29,597 nucleotides of DNA from Clostridia bacterium. GTDB taxonomy: Bacteria; Bacillota; Clostridia; Oscillospirales; CAG-272. Every line of letters starts with the position of its first letter. The first letter of the stretch is position 1. Of the stretch, positions 14,152 to 20,590 are shown piece after piece. The notes under the pieces were generated by a model. It ran no database searches, was not told the DNA's origin, and worked only from the letters and a program-made list of their open reading frames with translations. Made by a program: the position numbers and the translations under genes. The stretch covers positions 1-29,597 of the forward strand of contig CAADYQ010000135.1 in assembly GCA_900753295.1 (NCBI GenBank). Reading direction: 5' to 3'.

Positions 14152-14520
14152 TCAGAAAATGCTTTCAAATGAGACGCGTTCGAGCCTTGAGGCGTGCTCA
14201 ATGGCGGTAACGAGCTGCTCGCGCTGCAATTCGAATTCCGCCGCGTCTTTCGCCAATGCCGCCGCCTTCATAAGGCGCAGCCTTTCGGTTATCCTTTCAA
14301 CATCGTCGTATGATACGCTGAAGGATACGGCGGTCTTTTTTTCATGCCAGTATTCGTCAAAGGCGCATACCGCTTCGTAGCACCCTTCGCTTTCCGCGGA
14401 GGGCATTTTTTTCGCTGCTTCGATCGAGTATTCGTAAAAATCACGTATAAAAACGCTGTTTACGGCTATCCCCGCGATGAGGACCGCAAGCAGAAGCGCC
14501 GATATTATTATTTCTTTCAT
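14152..14520 (-). CDS. DUF4363 family protein
   Basis: A 122-residue protein with an N-terminal membrane segment (about residues 4-24), then a helical extracytoplasmic domain with the DUF4363-like pattern EYWHEKKTAVSFSVSYDDVERITERLRLMKAAA. Its function is unknown. Its ATG overlaps the stop of the DUF421 gene by 4 nt (ATGA), so the two are translationally coupled; this pairing recurs in spore-forming Clostridia. It lies last in its transcription unit and ends 8 nt before module D of the repeated structured element. Confidence 0.85.
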   Translation of the reverse strand: MKEIIISALLLAVLIAGIAVNSVFIRDFYEYSIEAAKKMPSAESEGCYEAVCAFDEYWHEKKTAVSFSVSYDDVERITERLRLMKAAALAKDAAEFELQREQLVTAIEHASRLERVSFESIF

Positions 14521-15200
14521 TTGCCGCTTGCCTCCTGCTTTCTGAAAAATCTGAGGTTCCCGCCGTCATCGGCAAGCAGGAGGAAAACGTCCGCAAGCGT
14601 ACAGCTTTCGGTGGTGAGGAACTGCCCGACCCAGCTATCGTTTTTGTTCACCGCCTCAAGCCCGTGACGGTTTACCTTCCCGTTTTCGATCAGTATGTGA
14701 TATATTCCGGTCTCCTGCGGCGTTTTGCCGAGGTCTGCCGCCGTGGCGGGCTTTTCGGGAGCCGTCGGAATGACGGATATGCTCCCGTCCTGCTCAAGTA
14801 TCGCATAAGCGACCGTCGATATGTCTGTGCTTCCCGAGTGCCGCAGAGCGACCATAAGCTCATCGGCGGAGATGCGCGTGCGCTTTAGCTCCTCCTCCTG
14901 CGGTCTGCCTTGCTTTACAAGCACCGTGGGACGCGTGGAGAGGATGTTCTTGAGCGTCGGGAACCGCGACAGAAGCGCTGCGGAAAAGACCTCGGCGGCA
15001 AGCACGAGAATTATCGGTATTATCGCATAAACGAGCGGTATGCTGTGATTTTCTATCGGCAGTGCGGCTATTTCGGACAGAAGAAGCGTGCTTACAAGGT
15101 CCGACACCTCAAGCTGACCGAGCTGGCGTTTCCCCATGAGGCGCATGGCGCCCACAAGGACAACATATATTATCACCGTTCTTATCAGAATGATCGACAT
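14517..15200 (-). CDS. DUF421 membrane protein (YetF/YrbG-like)
   Basis: A 227-residue membrane protein. It starts MSIILIRTVIIYVVLVGAMRLMGKRQLGQLEVSDLVSTLLLSEIAALPIE, a highly characteristic DUF421 N-terminus with three membrane helices, followed by cytosolic DUF421 domains with TVLVKQGRPQEEELKRTRISADELMVALR. Bacillus relatives affect spore or cell-envelope membrane properties; the biochemical role is unknown. ATG 15200 is preferred over upstream starts at 15227 and 15275 because it matches the family N-terminus and has AAAAGG upstream. The distal starts fall in or before a hairpin (15219-15233). The gene is coupled to DUF4363 by a 4-nt overlap and lies 84 nt after the M48 protease gene. Confidence 0.88.
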   Translation of the reverse strand: MSIILIRTVIIYVVLVGAMRLMGKRQLGQLEVSDLVSTLLLSEIAALPIENHSIPLVYAIIPIILVLAAEVFSAALLSRFPTLKNILSTRPTVLVKQGRPQEEELKRTRISADELMVALRHSGSTDISTVAYAILEQDGSISVIPTAPEKPATAADLGKTPQETGIYHILIENGKVNRHGLEAVNKNDSWVGQFLTTESCTLADVFLLLADDGGNLRFFRKQEASGK

Positions 15201-15218
15201 GACCGCACCGTACCTTTT

Positions 15219-15243
15219 CCCGGACATTCCGGGCTTTTTTTTT
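15219..15243 (+). terminator. orphan terminator-like hairpin on the opposite strand to the local genes
   Basis: CCCGGA-CAT-TCCGGG is followed by C and nine T residues on the plus strand, though every gene from 14152 to 17591 is on the minus strand. On the minus strand the same hairpin is preceded by A9 and has no T tract. It could stop antisense transcription entering from 14145 onward. Confidence 0.5.
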
Positions 15244-15284
15244 ATAGTATCGGCACAATGCGCGGGAATATACATCGTCAGCCG

Positions 15285-17591
15285 TTAAGCTGTGCGGGAA
15301 TATACGACCGTACCGGGGATCGCGCCAACGGCTTTTTTGGCGTTGATGTCAAGATCGTCATAGGCGAGAAGCGAGAACTGCCAGTCGCTGCAGGTGTCAA
15401 GATACATAAATGTCTTGTGCATCACGTTCCCCACGGCATCCTCGTCGGCGTCGGGAATGAACTCGATAATGAACATACTGGAGAAGAAATCATCGCTTAC
15501 CGTTTTGCGCACCAGACGGATCTTTTCCACGATATTGCTTTCGTCGGCGGCTTTTATGTGAGCCAGTATGCCGTCAAGCATTCCGTCCGGGAGCTGCTCG
15601 GCGGAAAGACGGTCGTTTTTGCCGATATAGCTTATCCGGTCATATTCATCATGTTGCTTTTGCGCAAGCTCCAGAACGCGTGAGCGGTAATGCTCAAGCT
15701 CTTCCTTTCTGCCGGTGATACAGCAGAAGGTCCCTATCATATCCATGCCGTCGTCGATGTAATTTTTATTGTTTTCGACAGCATGATACATAAGCTCTAT
15801 ACCGTCCGGGTCGAAGGAATGCAACAGCTGCGATCCTTTTATAAAGTAGGCATAAAGAGCGGCTGAGTCGGGAAGCTCCTTTATGGCGCGGTCGCAAAGC
15901 TCCATAAGATCGTTCATGCGGCGGAGCGCGAGCAGCGCGTTAACGATGTCGCCGTATTCCTCGGCAATAAGAGGCTTACCGGCTGCCTCCCACGCTTCGA
16001 CCTTGGCAAGCGGGTCGAGGTAGAGGCGTTGGCGCGTTTCCGCATAGGTCGGCGTTATTTCGTCATATATTTTCTTTTCCAATAAAAGTATGGCTTTTTC
16101 GCATTCGGCGTCGAGTGCGGGACTTTTTGATGAGTCGCCGACGCGGTAACCGGTGACGCCGAGAGCATCGAGCCGCATACGGAGCGTGGGGTGGGTCGCG
16201 TTGTTGGCAAGTATTTCTACGCGGGCATATTCGTTCCATGCATCCCGGCGCTCGTTGATATGCTTCTCGGTTTCCGCTATCATACTGCGTAAGAAATCAT
16301 GCGGAAGCTCCTCATGCTCATAAGAATTGTTTCCTTCGCGTGCGTCGTCTTCCCATTCGTCCATGTCGCTGTAATACAGCTTGAGAAGCGCCGAGGCGAC
16401 TCTTTCCTTGCTCCCGCAGCCGAGCATGGCGCGGTCGGCGTTGGATTCGGATATAACAGACGATGCATACGAGTAGAGAAGATGCTCAAACGAATATATG
16501 CTGTCGGGAAGCAAAAACATCTGCCTTGCCACTGAAAGTAAGACCGAATCATCGGAGGCGGTTCCAAGCTTGGCGGCGTAACGGTTGACCTTGTAAGCAA
16601 GGTGTGTTCCCGGCGCGACGTGTGCAAATTCGTGCAGCAGCACGGCGTAAAGTTCGTCCTCGGACAGGAGCGTGAGCAGCGTCATGCCGAGCTGTACCGA
16701 ATATTCCGTACGTTCCTCACATATGCCCGCATTACAGCCGATAGTGCCGAAAATGCGTATTTTTTTGCGGCAGCCGATCTTTTCGGCTGCGCGAACTGCC
16801 AGCGCATTCAGCGCGGGGTACTCATCCGGCGTCAGCTCGGGGAAATGAGAGTCCGAAAATTCGTCCCGTTTTATCGGAAATATTCGGGAAAGGGCTGAAA
16901 GTATGAGAATGAACGACAGTGCGATGACGAGGTAGCAGAGAGGCTTTATCGTAATTACGCACGATGACAGAAATGCGGCGGCACATCCGCATATCCCGAC
17001 GATTCCCGCGTATATGTCGGATGCCATCTTGATACGAAGCAGCTTTTTCAGCTTTGAGGCTGCGGTCTTTTCCGCTTCGTCGCGGTGTGAGATCAGGAAT
17101 GTGCTGAAGTCGGCTACCGGCATTGAACTCAGCCTTTTTACGTAAAAGATCACCGCGATCCTGCCTGCCACTGCCAGTATCAGCGGAACGGGTATCAGCA
17201 CGGCAAGCAGCGGGACGACCGACTTTGTTGGGAGCGAAGCTCCGTTCAATGACGTCCCCGCGACCACCAGAGCTATCGTTATTGCCACGGCAGAGGCTAC
17301 GAGCAGGAACACGCCCCTGTTTTCCTTTGCTTTTTGACGGCTCAGTTGCTTGCGTTTTTCACGCTCCTCGGGTGAGACCGTGGCGCGGTTGTATTTTATC
17401 GCGAAAAAGAATGCTGCGACGATCGCCAGGACTATGCACGACATGAATATGACAAACAATATGATGTCGCGGTCGGAAAATTCGGGTATATCCTTGCCGC
17501 CGGTCGCAATGACGGCGCATGGGATAAAGGCGAACGCCAGTGCAATACTGCATATAAGTCCCGTCATATAGGCGCTACGTTTGTTTTTCAT
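15285..17591 (-). CDS. large membrane-anchored M48 family metalloprotease
   Basis: A 768-residue HtpX/Ste24-like zinc peptidase. Pairs of membrane segments lie near residues 8-30 and 42-65, then 93-112 and 123-150, then about 190-235. The catalytic motif is LLHEFAHVAPG (HEFAH 320-324), with the third zinc ligand expected at Glu382 in SESNADRAM. The remaining C-terminal part (about 450-768) is helical and looks like tetratricopeptide-type repeats, ending in a small mixed domain. HtpX proteins of this family degrade damaged membrane proteins; this one is far longer than the usual 290 or so residues. AAAGGA precedes ATG 17591. A promoter with a palindrome over its -35 is upstream; DUF421 and DUF4363 follow. 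Confidence 0.9.
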   Translation of the reverse strand: MKNKRSAYMTGLICSIALAFAFIPCAVIATGGKDIPEFSDRDIILFVIFMSCIVLAIVAAFFFAIKYNRATVSPEEREKRKQLSRQKAKENRGVFLLVASAVAITIALVVAGTSLNGASLPTKSVVPLLAVLIPVPLILAVAGRIAVIFYVKRLSSMPVADFSTFLISHRDEAEKTAASKLKKLLRIKMASDIYAGIVGICGCAAAFLSSCVITIKPLCYLVIALSFILILSALSRIFPIKRDEFSDSHFPELTPDEYPALNALAVRAAEKIGCRKKIRIFGTIGCNAGICEERTEYSVQLGMTLLTLLSEDELYAVLLHEFAHVAPGTHLAYKVNRYAAKLGTASDDSVLLSVARQMFLLPDSIYSFEHLLYSYASSVISESNADRAMLGCGSKERVASALLKLYYSDMDEWEDDAREGNNSYEHEELPHDFLRSMIAETEKHINERRDAWNEYARVEILANNATHPTLRMRLDALGVTGYRVGDSSKSPALDAECEKAILLLEKKIYDEITPTYAETRQRLYLDPLAKVEAWEAAGKPLIAEEYGDIVNALLALRRMNDLMELCDRAIKELPDSAALYAYFIKGSQLLHSFDPDGIELMYHAVENNKNYIDDGMDMIGTFCCITGRKEELEHYRSRVLELAQKQHDEYDRISYIGKNDRLSAEQLPDGMLDGILAHIKAADESNIVEKIRLVRKTVSDDFFSSMFIIEFIPDADEDAVGNVMHKTFMYLDTCSDWQFSLLAYDDLDINAKKAVGAIPGTVVYSRTA

Positions 17592-17655
17592 TTGATGTCC
17601 TTTCTTGGTGCGGAGAGCGGAAGCTCCGGGGCTGTATTATCATATCGACGCATCT

Positions 17656-17684
17656 ATTATATCATAAATATCCCACGGTGTAAA
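17656..17684 (-). promoter_or_regulatory. sigma-A promoter of the M48 protease gene
   Basis: On the minus strand, TTTACA (17679-17684), 17 nt, then consensus TATAAT (17656-17661). The predicted leader is about 58 nt. The -35 lies inside the palindrome 17676-17689. Confidence 0.75.
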
Positions 17685-17689
17685 CACCG
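17676..17689. promoter_or_regulatory. palindrome over the M48 promoter -35 (operator candidate)
   Basis: CGGTGT-AA-ACACCG, with perfect 6-bp arms, fully covers the -35 hexamer. The position suits a repressor site. I do not recognise the regulator; TGTA/TACA cores occur in BlaI/CopY-type operators, but the outer bases differ. Confidence 0.4.
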
Positions 17690-17852
17690 ACTGAGGTATA
17701 TGATCGCAGCAGTGATTTTCATCTATTTTACAAAAATATAAAAATAAAGAAGCCTTATATCGCTGATGGAATTTTAACGACTGAAAAAGTCGTTCTCTCG
17801 GGCTTTTTGACCCATTGTGCGAAAAAAATTTTTATTCTTTTTCGATTTCCTA
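17685..17852. other. AT-rich spacer between divergent M48 and mraZ promoters
   Basis: This stretch is much richer in A/T than the coding DNA. It contains a 7-bp hairpin AACGACT-GAAAA-AGTCGTT (17776-17794), followed some way on by GGGCTTTTT, and A/T tracts (17821-17840) directly upstream of the mraZ -35 that could act as an UP element. I see no credible gene in it. Confidence 0.5.
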
Positions 17853-17882
17853 TTGCATTTCCGGGGGAGAGTATAGTATAAT
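17853..17882 (+). promoter_or_regulatory. sigma-A promoter of the dcw cluster
   Basis: TTGCAT (17853-17858), 18 nt, then consensus TATAAT (17877-17882), with a predicted start near 17889. It is the only clear promoter between 17850 and the window end, so the whole cell-wall cluster probably depends on it. Confidence 0.75.
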
Positions 17883-17888
17883 ATCAGC

Positions 17889-17918
17889 ACGGTGGTTCAA
17901 AGTGGAGCAAAAAGGTGT
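17889..17918 (+). promoter_or_regulatory. MraZ-box-like direct repeats at the transcription start
   Basis: GTGG occurs at 17892-17895 and again at 17902-17905, exactly 10 bp apart. A third, weaker unit (AAGG at 17912) has the same phase, giving three 10-nt units of the type NNRGTGGNNN. MraZ of E. coli and Mycoplasma binds such phased repeats upstream of its own gene. Location at the predicted start fits autorepression of the cluster. Confidence 0.7.
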
Positions 17919-18146
17919 GAAATACCACGGTATTAAGCCTGAGTTCCATCAACATGCGGTCATGTGGTGCCGTCCCGAAAAGCATGTGAGTGGTGCTTTG
18001 AACCTTGCCCTTTAATTTCTTTTTGCGGAATTTGATTGAATTGATAGCATAAGTTACACACCGGATATCTGAGATCTGACCGGATATGCCGCGCGCGGTT
18101 CCGCAAAATAACAATGACGGCAGAAAATCAAGGAAAGGAGAACGCC
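17889..18146 (+). other. 258-nt structured 5' leader of the dcw transcript
   Basis: Two long-range helices can be seen: GGTTCAAAG (17894-17902) with CTTTGAACC (17996-18004), and a perfect 10-bp pair TTTTGCGGAA (18021-18030) with TTCCGCAAAA (18099-18108). A local hairpin ACATG-CGGT-CATGT (17952-17965) lies inside the first, and a direct repeat ACCGGATAT inside the second. A strong AAAGGAG ribosome site follows at 18134-18140. It does not match a riboswitch I recognise; the known mraW RNA motif is actinobacterial and is not claimed here. Confidence 0.45.
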
Positions 18147-18620
18147 ATGGAGGAAAAGGAAACCGAAAAAACGGCGGCGGTCGATATATCGCTTCCGCTC
18201 ATGGGTGTGTTCCACCACAATGTGGACGGTAAAAACAGGCTTTTCATACCCGCCAAGCACAGGGATATCCTCGGTGCGAGTTTTATAATCTGCCCGAGCA
18301 TACGTGACAAGTCGCTCAAGGCGTATTCTCTTTCCGAATGGAATAAATATATCGCGCCGATCGAAAAGCTCGACCGCAAATATCAGGAAATGCTAAAGCG
18401 TTTCTACAACAGCAATGCGGCGGCGGTGACTCCTGACGCGCAGGGCAGAGTGGTGCTGACGCCCGAGCTTGTAGAATTCGCGGGTCTGCGCACGAGCGGC
18501 GCCGTAATCGTCGGATGCGGCAATTACTCCGAGATATGGTCGGAGGAGAACTACCGCGCCGAGCAGGCGGGCATCGACATGGCAGAGCTGCTTTCTGTCA
18601 TTGAAAGTCAGGGGCTGTGA
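18147..18620 (+). CDS. mraZ: transcriptional regulator MraZ
   Basis: A 157-residue DNA-binding protein with two SpoVT/AbrB-type half-domains. Signatures are DGKNRLFIPAKHR (27-39) in the first half, DAQGRVVLTPEL (97-108) in the second, and IVGCGNYSEIW (121-131). It forms a ring oligomer that binds phased GTGG repeats and represses the dcw operon; such repeats lie at 17889-17918. ATG 18147 is chosen because AAAGGAG lies 6 nt upstream; the frame is open to 18114 without a ribosome site. An acidic/basic N-terminal extension of about 15 residues is slightly longer than usual. rsmH starts 1 nt after its stop. Confidence 0.95.
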   Translation: MEEKETEKTAAVDISLPLMGVFHHNVDGKNRLFIPAKHRDILGASFIICPSIRDKSLKAYSLSEWNKYIAPIEKLDRKYQEMLKRFYNSNAAAVTPDAQGRVVLTPELVEFAGLRTSGAVIVGCGNYSEIWSEENYRAEQAGIDMAELLSVIESQGL

Positions 18621-18621
18621 T

Positions 18622-19578
18622 ATGTCTGAGCATGATAAAAGGGTGAACTTCTCGCACGAGCCGGTGCTGCTCGACGAGGTGATCGAGGCTCTTGCGATAA
18701 AGCCCGACGGGATATATCTTGACGGCACGGCGGGCGGCGGCGGTCATTCGTTCGCCATTGCGTCGCGTCTTACGACCGGGCGTCTCATTGCCGTTGACCG
18801 CGACCCGGAGGCTGTGGCGGCGGCAAGCGAAAGGCTTGCTCCTCTCGGCGACCGCGCCAAGGTGGTAAGATCGAATTTTTCCGATATGGACCGTGTATGC
18901 GCCGCCGAAGGGATAGCGGCGCTTGACGGCATCCTGCTCGACCTCGGCGTTTCGTCACACCAGCTCGATACGCCGGAGCGCGGCTTTTCATACATATCCG
19001 ATGCGCCCCTTGATATGCGCATGGATCCGTCCTCTCCGCTCAGCGCCGCGGATGTTGTGAACGGCTACCCGCGCGAGAGGCTGGAAAAGATCATTTTTGA
19101 ATACGGCGAGGAAAAATTCGCATCGCGTATAGCCTCCAAAATATGTGAGGCGCGCGCCGCCTCACCGATAAGGACGACCGGCGAGCTTGTTGCGCTGATA
19201 AGGGCGGCAATGCCCGCGGCGGCGGTCCGCTCGTCCGAGCATCACCCGGCAATGCGTACATTTCAGGCGATACGCATAGAGGTGAACGGCGAGCTTGAGA
19301 TAATCGAACCGACGGTACGCCGCGCGGCGTCGCTTCTGGCGCCCGGCGGCAGACTTGCCGTCATCACCTTTCATTCGCTCGAGGACCGCAGGGTAAAGCA
19401 GACCTACGCAGAGCTTGCGCGCGGCTGTATCTGCCCGCCGGATTTTCCCGTCTGCGTGTGCGGTCACAAGCCGGAAATAAGGATAATAACAAAAAAACCT
19501 GTCACGGCGACTCCCGATGAGCTTAAAAGAAACACGCGCTCGCACAGCGCGAAGCTGAGGGTAGCCGAAAAGATTTAA
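18622..19578 (+). CDS. rsmH: 16S rRNA (cytosine1402-N4)-methyltransferase RsmH
   Basis: A 318-residue SAM-dependent methyltransferase (MraW) that methylates N4 of C1402 in the ribosomal P site. Motifs are DGTAGGGGHS (34-43, SAM binding), LLDLGVSSHQLDTPERGFSY, PLDMRMD and GGRLAVITFHSLEDRRVKQ. The C-terminal NTRSHSAKLRVAEK is typical. The start at 18622, immediately after the mraZ stop, gives the standard N-terminus with the HEPVLLDEV motif; AGGGG lies about 10 nt upstream within mraZ. It is the second gene of the dcw cluster and translationally linked to mraZ. Confidence 0.96.
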   Translation: MSEHDKRVNFSHEPVLLDEVIEALAIKPDGIYLDGTAGGGGHSFAIASRLTTGRLIAVDRDPEAVAAASERLAPLGDRAKVVRSNFSDMDRVCAAEGIAALDGILLDLGVSSHQLDTPERGFSYISDAPLDMRMDPSSPLSAADVVNGYPRERLEKIIFEYGEEKFASRIASKICEARAASPIRTTGELVALIRAAMPAAAVRSSEHHPAMRTFQAIRIEVNGELEIIEPTVRRAASLLAPGGRLAVITFHSLEDRRVKQTYAELARGCICPPDFPVCVCGHKPEIRIITKKPVTATPDELKRNTRSHSAKLRVAEKI

Positions 19579-19632
19579 GAGGATCATGTGGTCCTGAAAA
19601 TAAAAGAATGCAAAAAGGTATGGAGGTAAAAA

Positions 19633-20496
19633 ATGAACGCATATGCCGAAACTGCCGCATCCGCGTCCTTCAATATCGCATACAATTCGCTTGAGCGGCG
19701 CTTTGGGGAGCGCGGGACCGCCGATTCGGTGCGCAGACTTGCCGCAGAGCAGGAAGAAAACGAGATAAAAACCGCAGCTCTTGCGCCGGAGGCATACCGC
19801 CTCGGCGCACGCAAGGAATGCCGCGACTGGAATTCAAGATATAAGACCGGCGCGTCCGAGGACGGCTTTTATATGACCGTTTCCGATTACAAGCGCTGCT
19901 TTTATGACGGCATGGGCTACGATCCGCAGGTCAAGGTCGCGCGGCGTGTTCGTGCGGTCGGCGGAGAGTGGCACCCGGAGCATCCCGCGGCGGCTTATGA
20001 GTTCCGCGACAGCGCGTCCCGCGCGCTTACCGAAAGCGGTGAGCGCCGCATGACTCCCGCCGAGGCATACCGCGATGCCGCGATAGAGAGATGGTTCCCG
20101 CGCGAGGAGATCGCGCCGATAAAGGACCGCAGACTGCGTGCGTTCCCGGTGGGAGCGGTCGCGCTCGTTATTCTGTTCGCGCTCGTGCTTGCGCTCCCGA
20201 TAACGCTCAGCGTTATGATAAAGGAACGCTCCGATGCCGTGGCGGCTGCCGAGGCGCGGCTTGCCGAGCTTGATGCAGAGGTCGCATCGCTTGAAAATTC
20301 GCTCAGCGTCAAGGACGACCTTGCGGAGATACGCCGCATCGCCATTGACGAGTACGGGATGATAAGCACGAATGCTTCGACCACGCATTATCTGTCGCTC
20401 GGCGGCAAGGACCGCATCGAGGCGTTCAGCGAGGACAGCGGAAATACCGGCGTTATGGCGCTGCTGAGTGCACTCGGTATCCGCAGGAGCGAATAA
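19633..20496 (+). CDS. FtsL-like bitopic division protein with a long N-terminal cytosolic extension
   Basis: A 287-residue protein in the ftsL position between rsmH and the class B PBP. Residues 171-195 form a single membrane helix, followed by a heptad-like coiled coil (about 198-232, AEARLAELDAEVASLENSL) and RRIAIDEYGMI (234-244), the pattern seen at the end of FtsL. FtsL proteins bridge FtsQ/DivIB, FtsB/DivIC and the septal synthase. Typical FtsL is about 100-120 residues. Here some 170 hydrophilic residues precede the helix, rich in Arg, Glu and Tyr, with no family I recognise. GGAGG is 6 nt before ATG. FtsL identity rests on topology and position, not on strong sequence identity. Confidence 0.75.
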   Translation: MNAYAETAASASFNIAYNSLERRFGERGTADSVRRLAAEQEENEIKTAALAPEAYRLGARKECRDWNSRYKTGASEDGFYMTVSDYKRCFYDGMGYDPQVKVARRVRAVGGEWHPEHPAAAYEFRDSASRALTESGERRMTPAEAYRDAAIERWFPREEIAPIKDRRLRAFPVGAVALVILFALVLALPITLSVMIKERSDAVAAAEARLAELDAEVASLENSLSVKDDLAEIRRIAIDEYGMISTNASTTHYLSLGGKDRIEAFSEDSGNTGVMALLSALGIRRSE

Positions 20497-20524
20497 AAAC
20501 GCGAATAAAAACGCGAATAAAATC
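20489..20524 (+). repeat. three 12-nt tandem repeats across the ftsL-like stop codon
   Basis: The unit GCGAATAAAAAC occurs at 20489-20500 and 20501-20512 exactly, and at 20513-20524 with one change. The period is a multiple of three and each unit repeats the TAA in the same frame, so the gene has three consecutive in-frame stops. Replication slippage is the likely origin. Confidence 0.8.
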
Positions 20525-20590
20525 AACGGCGGAGCAATATCATTGAATGACGGCGCCGCGCCGTGATCCCCTGAAAGGAACGAGGAGGCA

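Noticed and set aside
10492..14201. Short minus-strand open frames at 10492-10782 and 13989-14201, both containing VSAAEHRRFA
   Set aside because: The shared peptide is just translation of the 30-nt repeat core; flanks are unrelated and the DNA shows stem conservation instead, so these are not a protein family.
17889..18010. Known riboswitch, T-box, 6S or SRP RNA in the mraZ leader
   Set aside because: No T-box TGG specifier/antiterminator core, SRP tetraloop region or recognised aptamer signature could be found by eye.
17815..18015. 66-codon open frame in the mraZ leader
   Set aside because: It starts upstream of the predicted transcription start and runs through the promoter and the GTGG repeats; there is no ribosome site.
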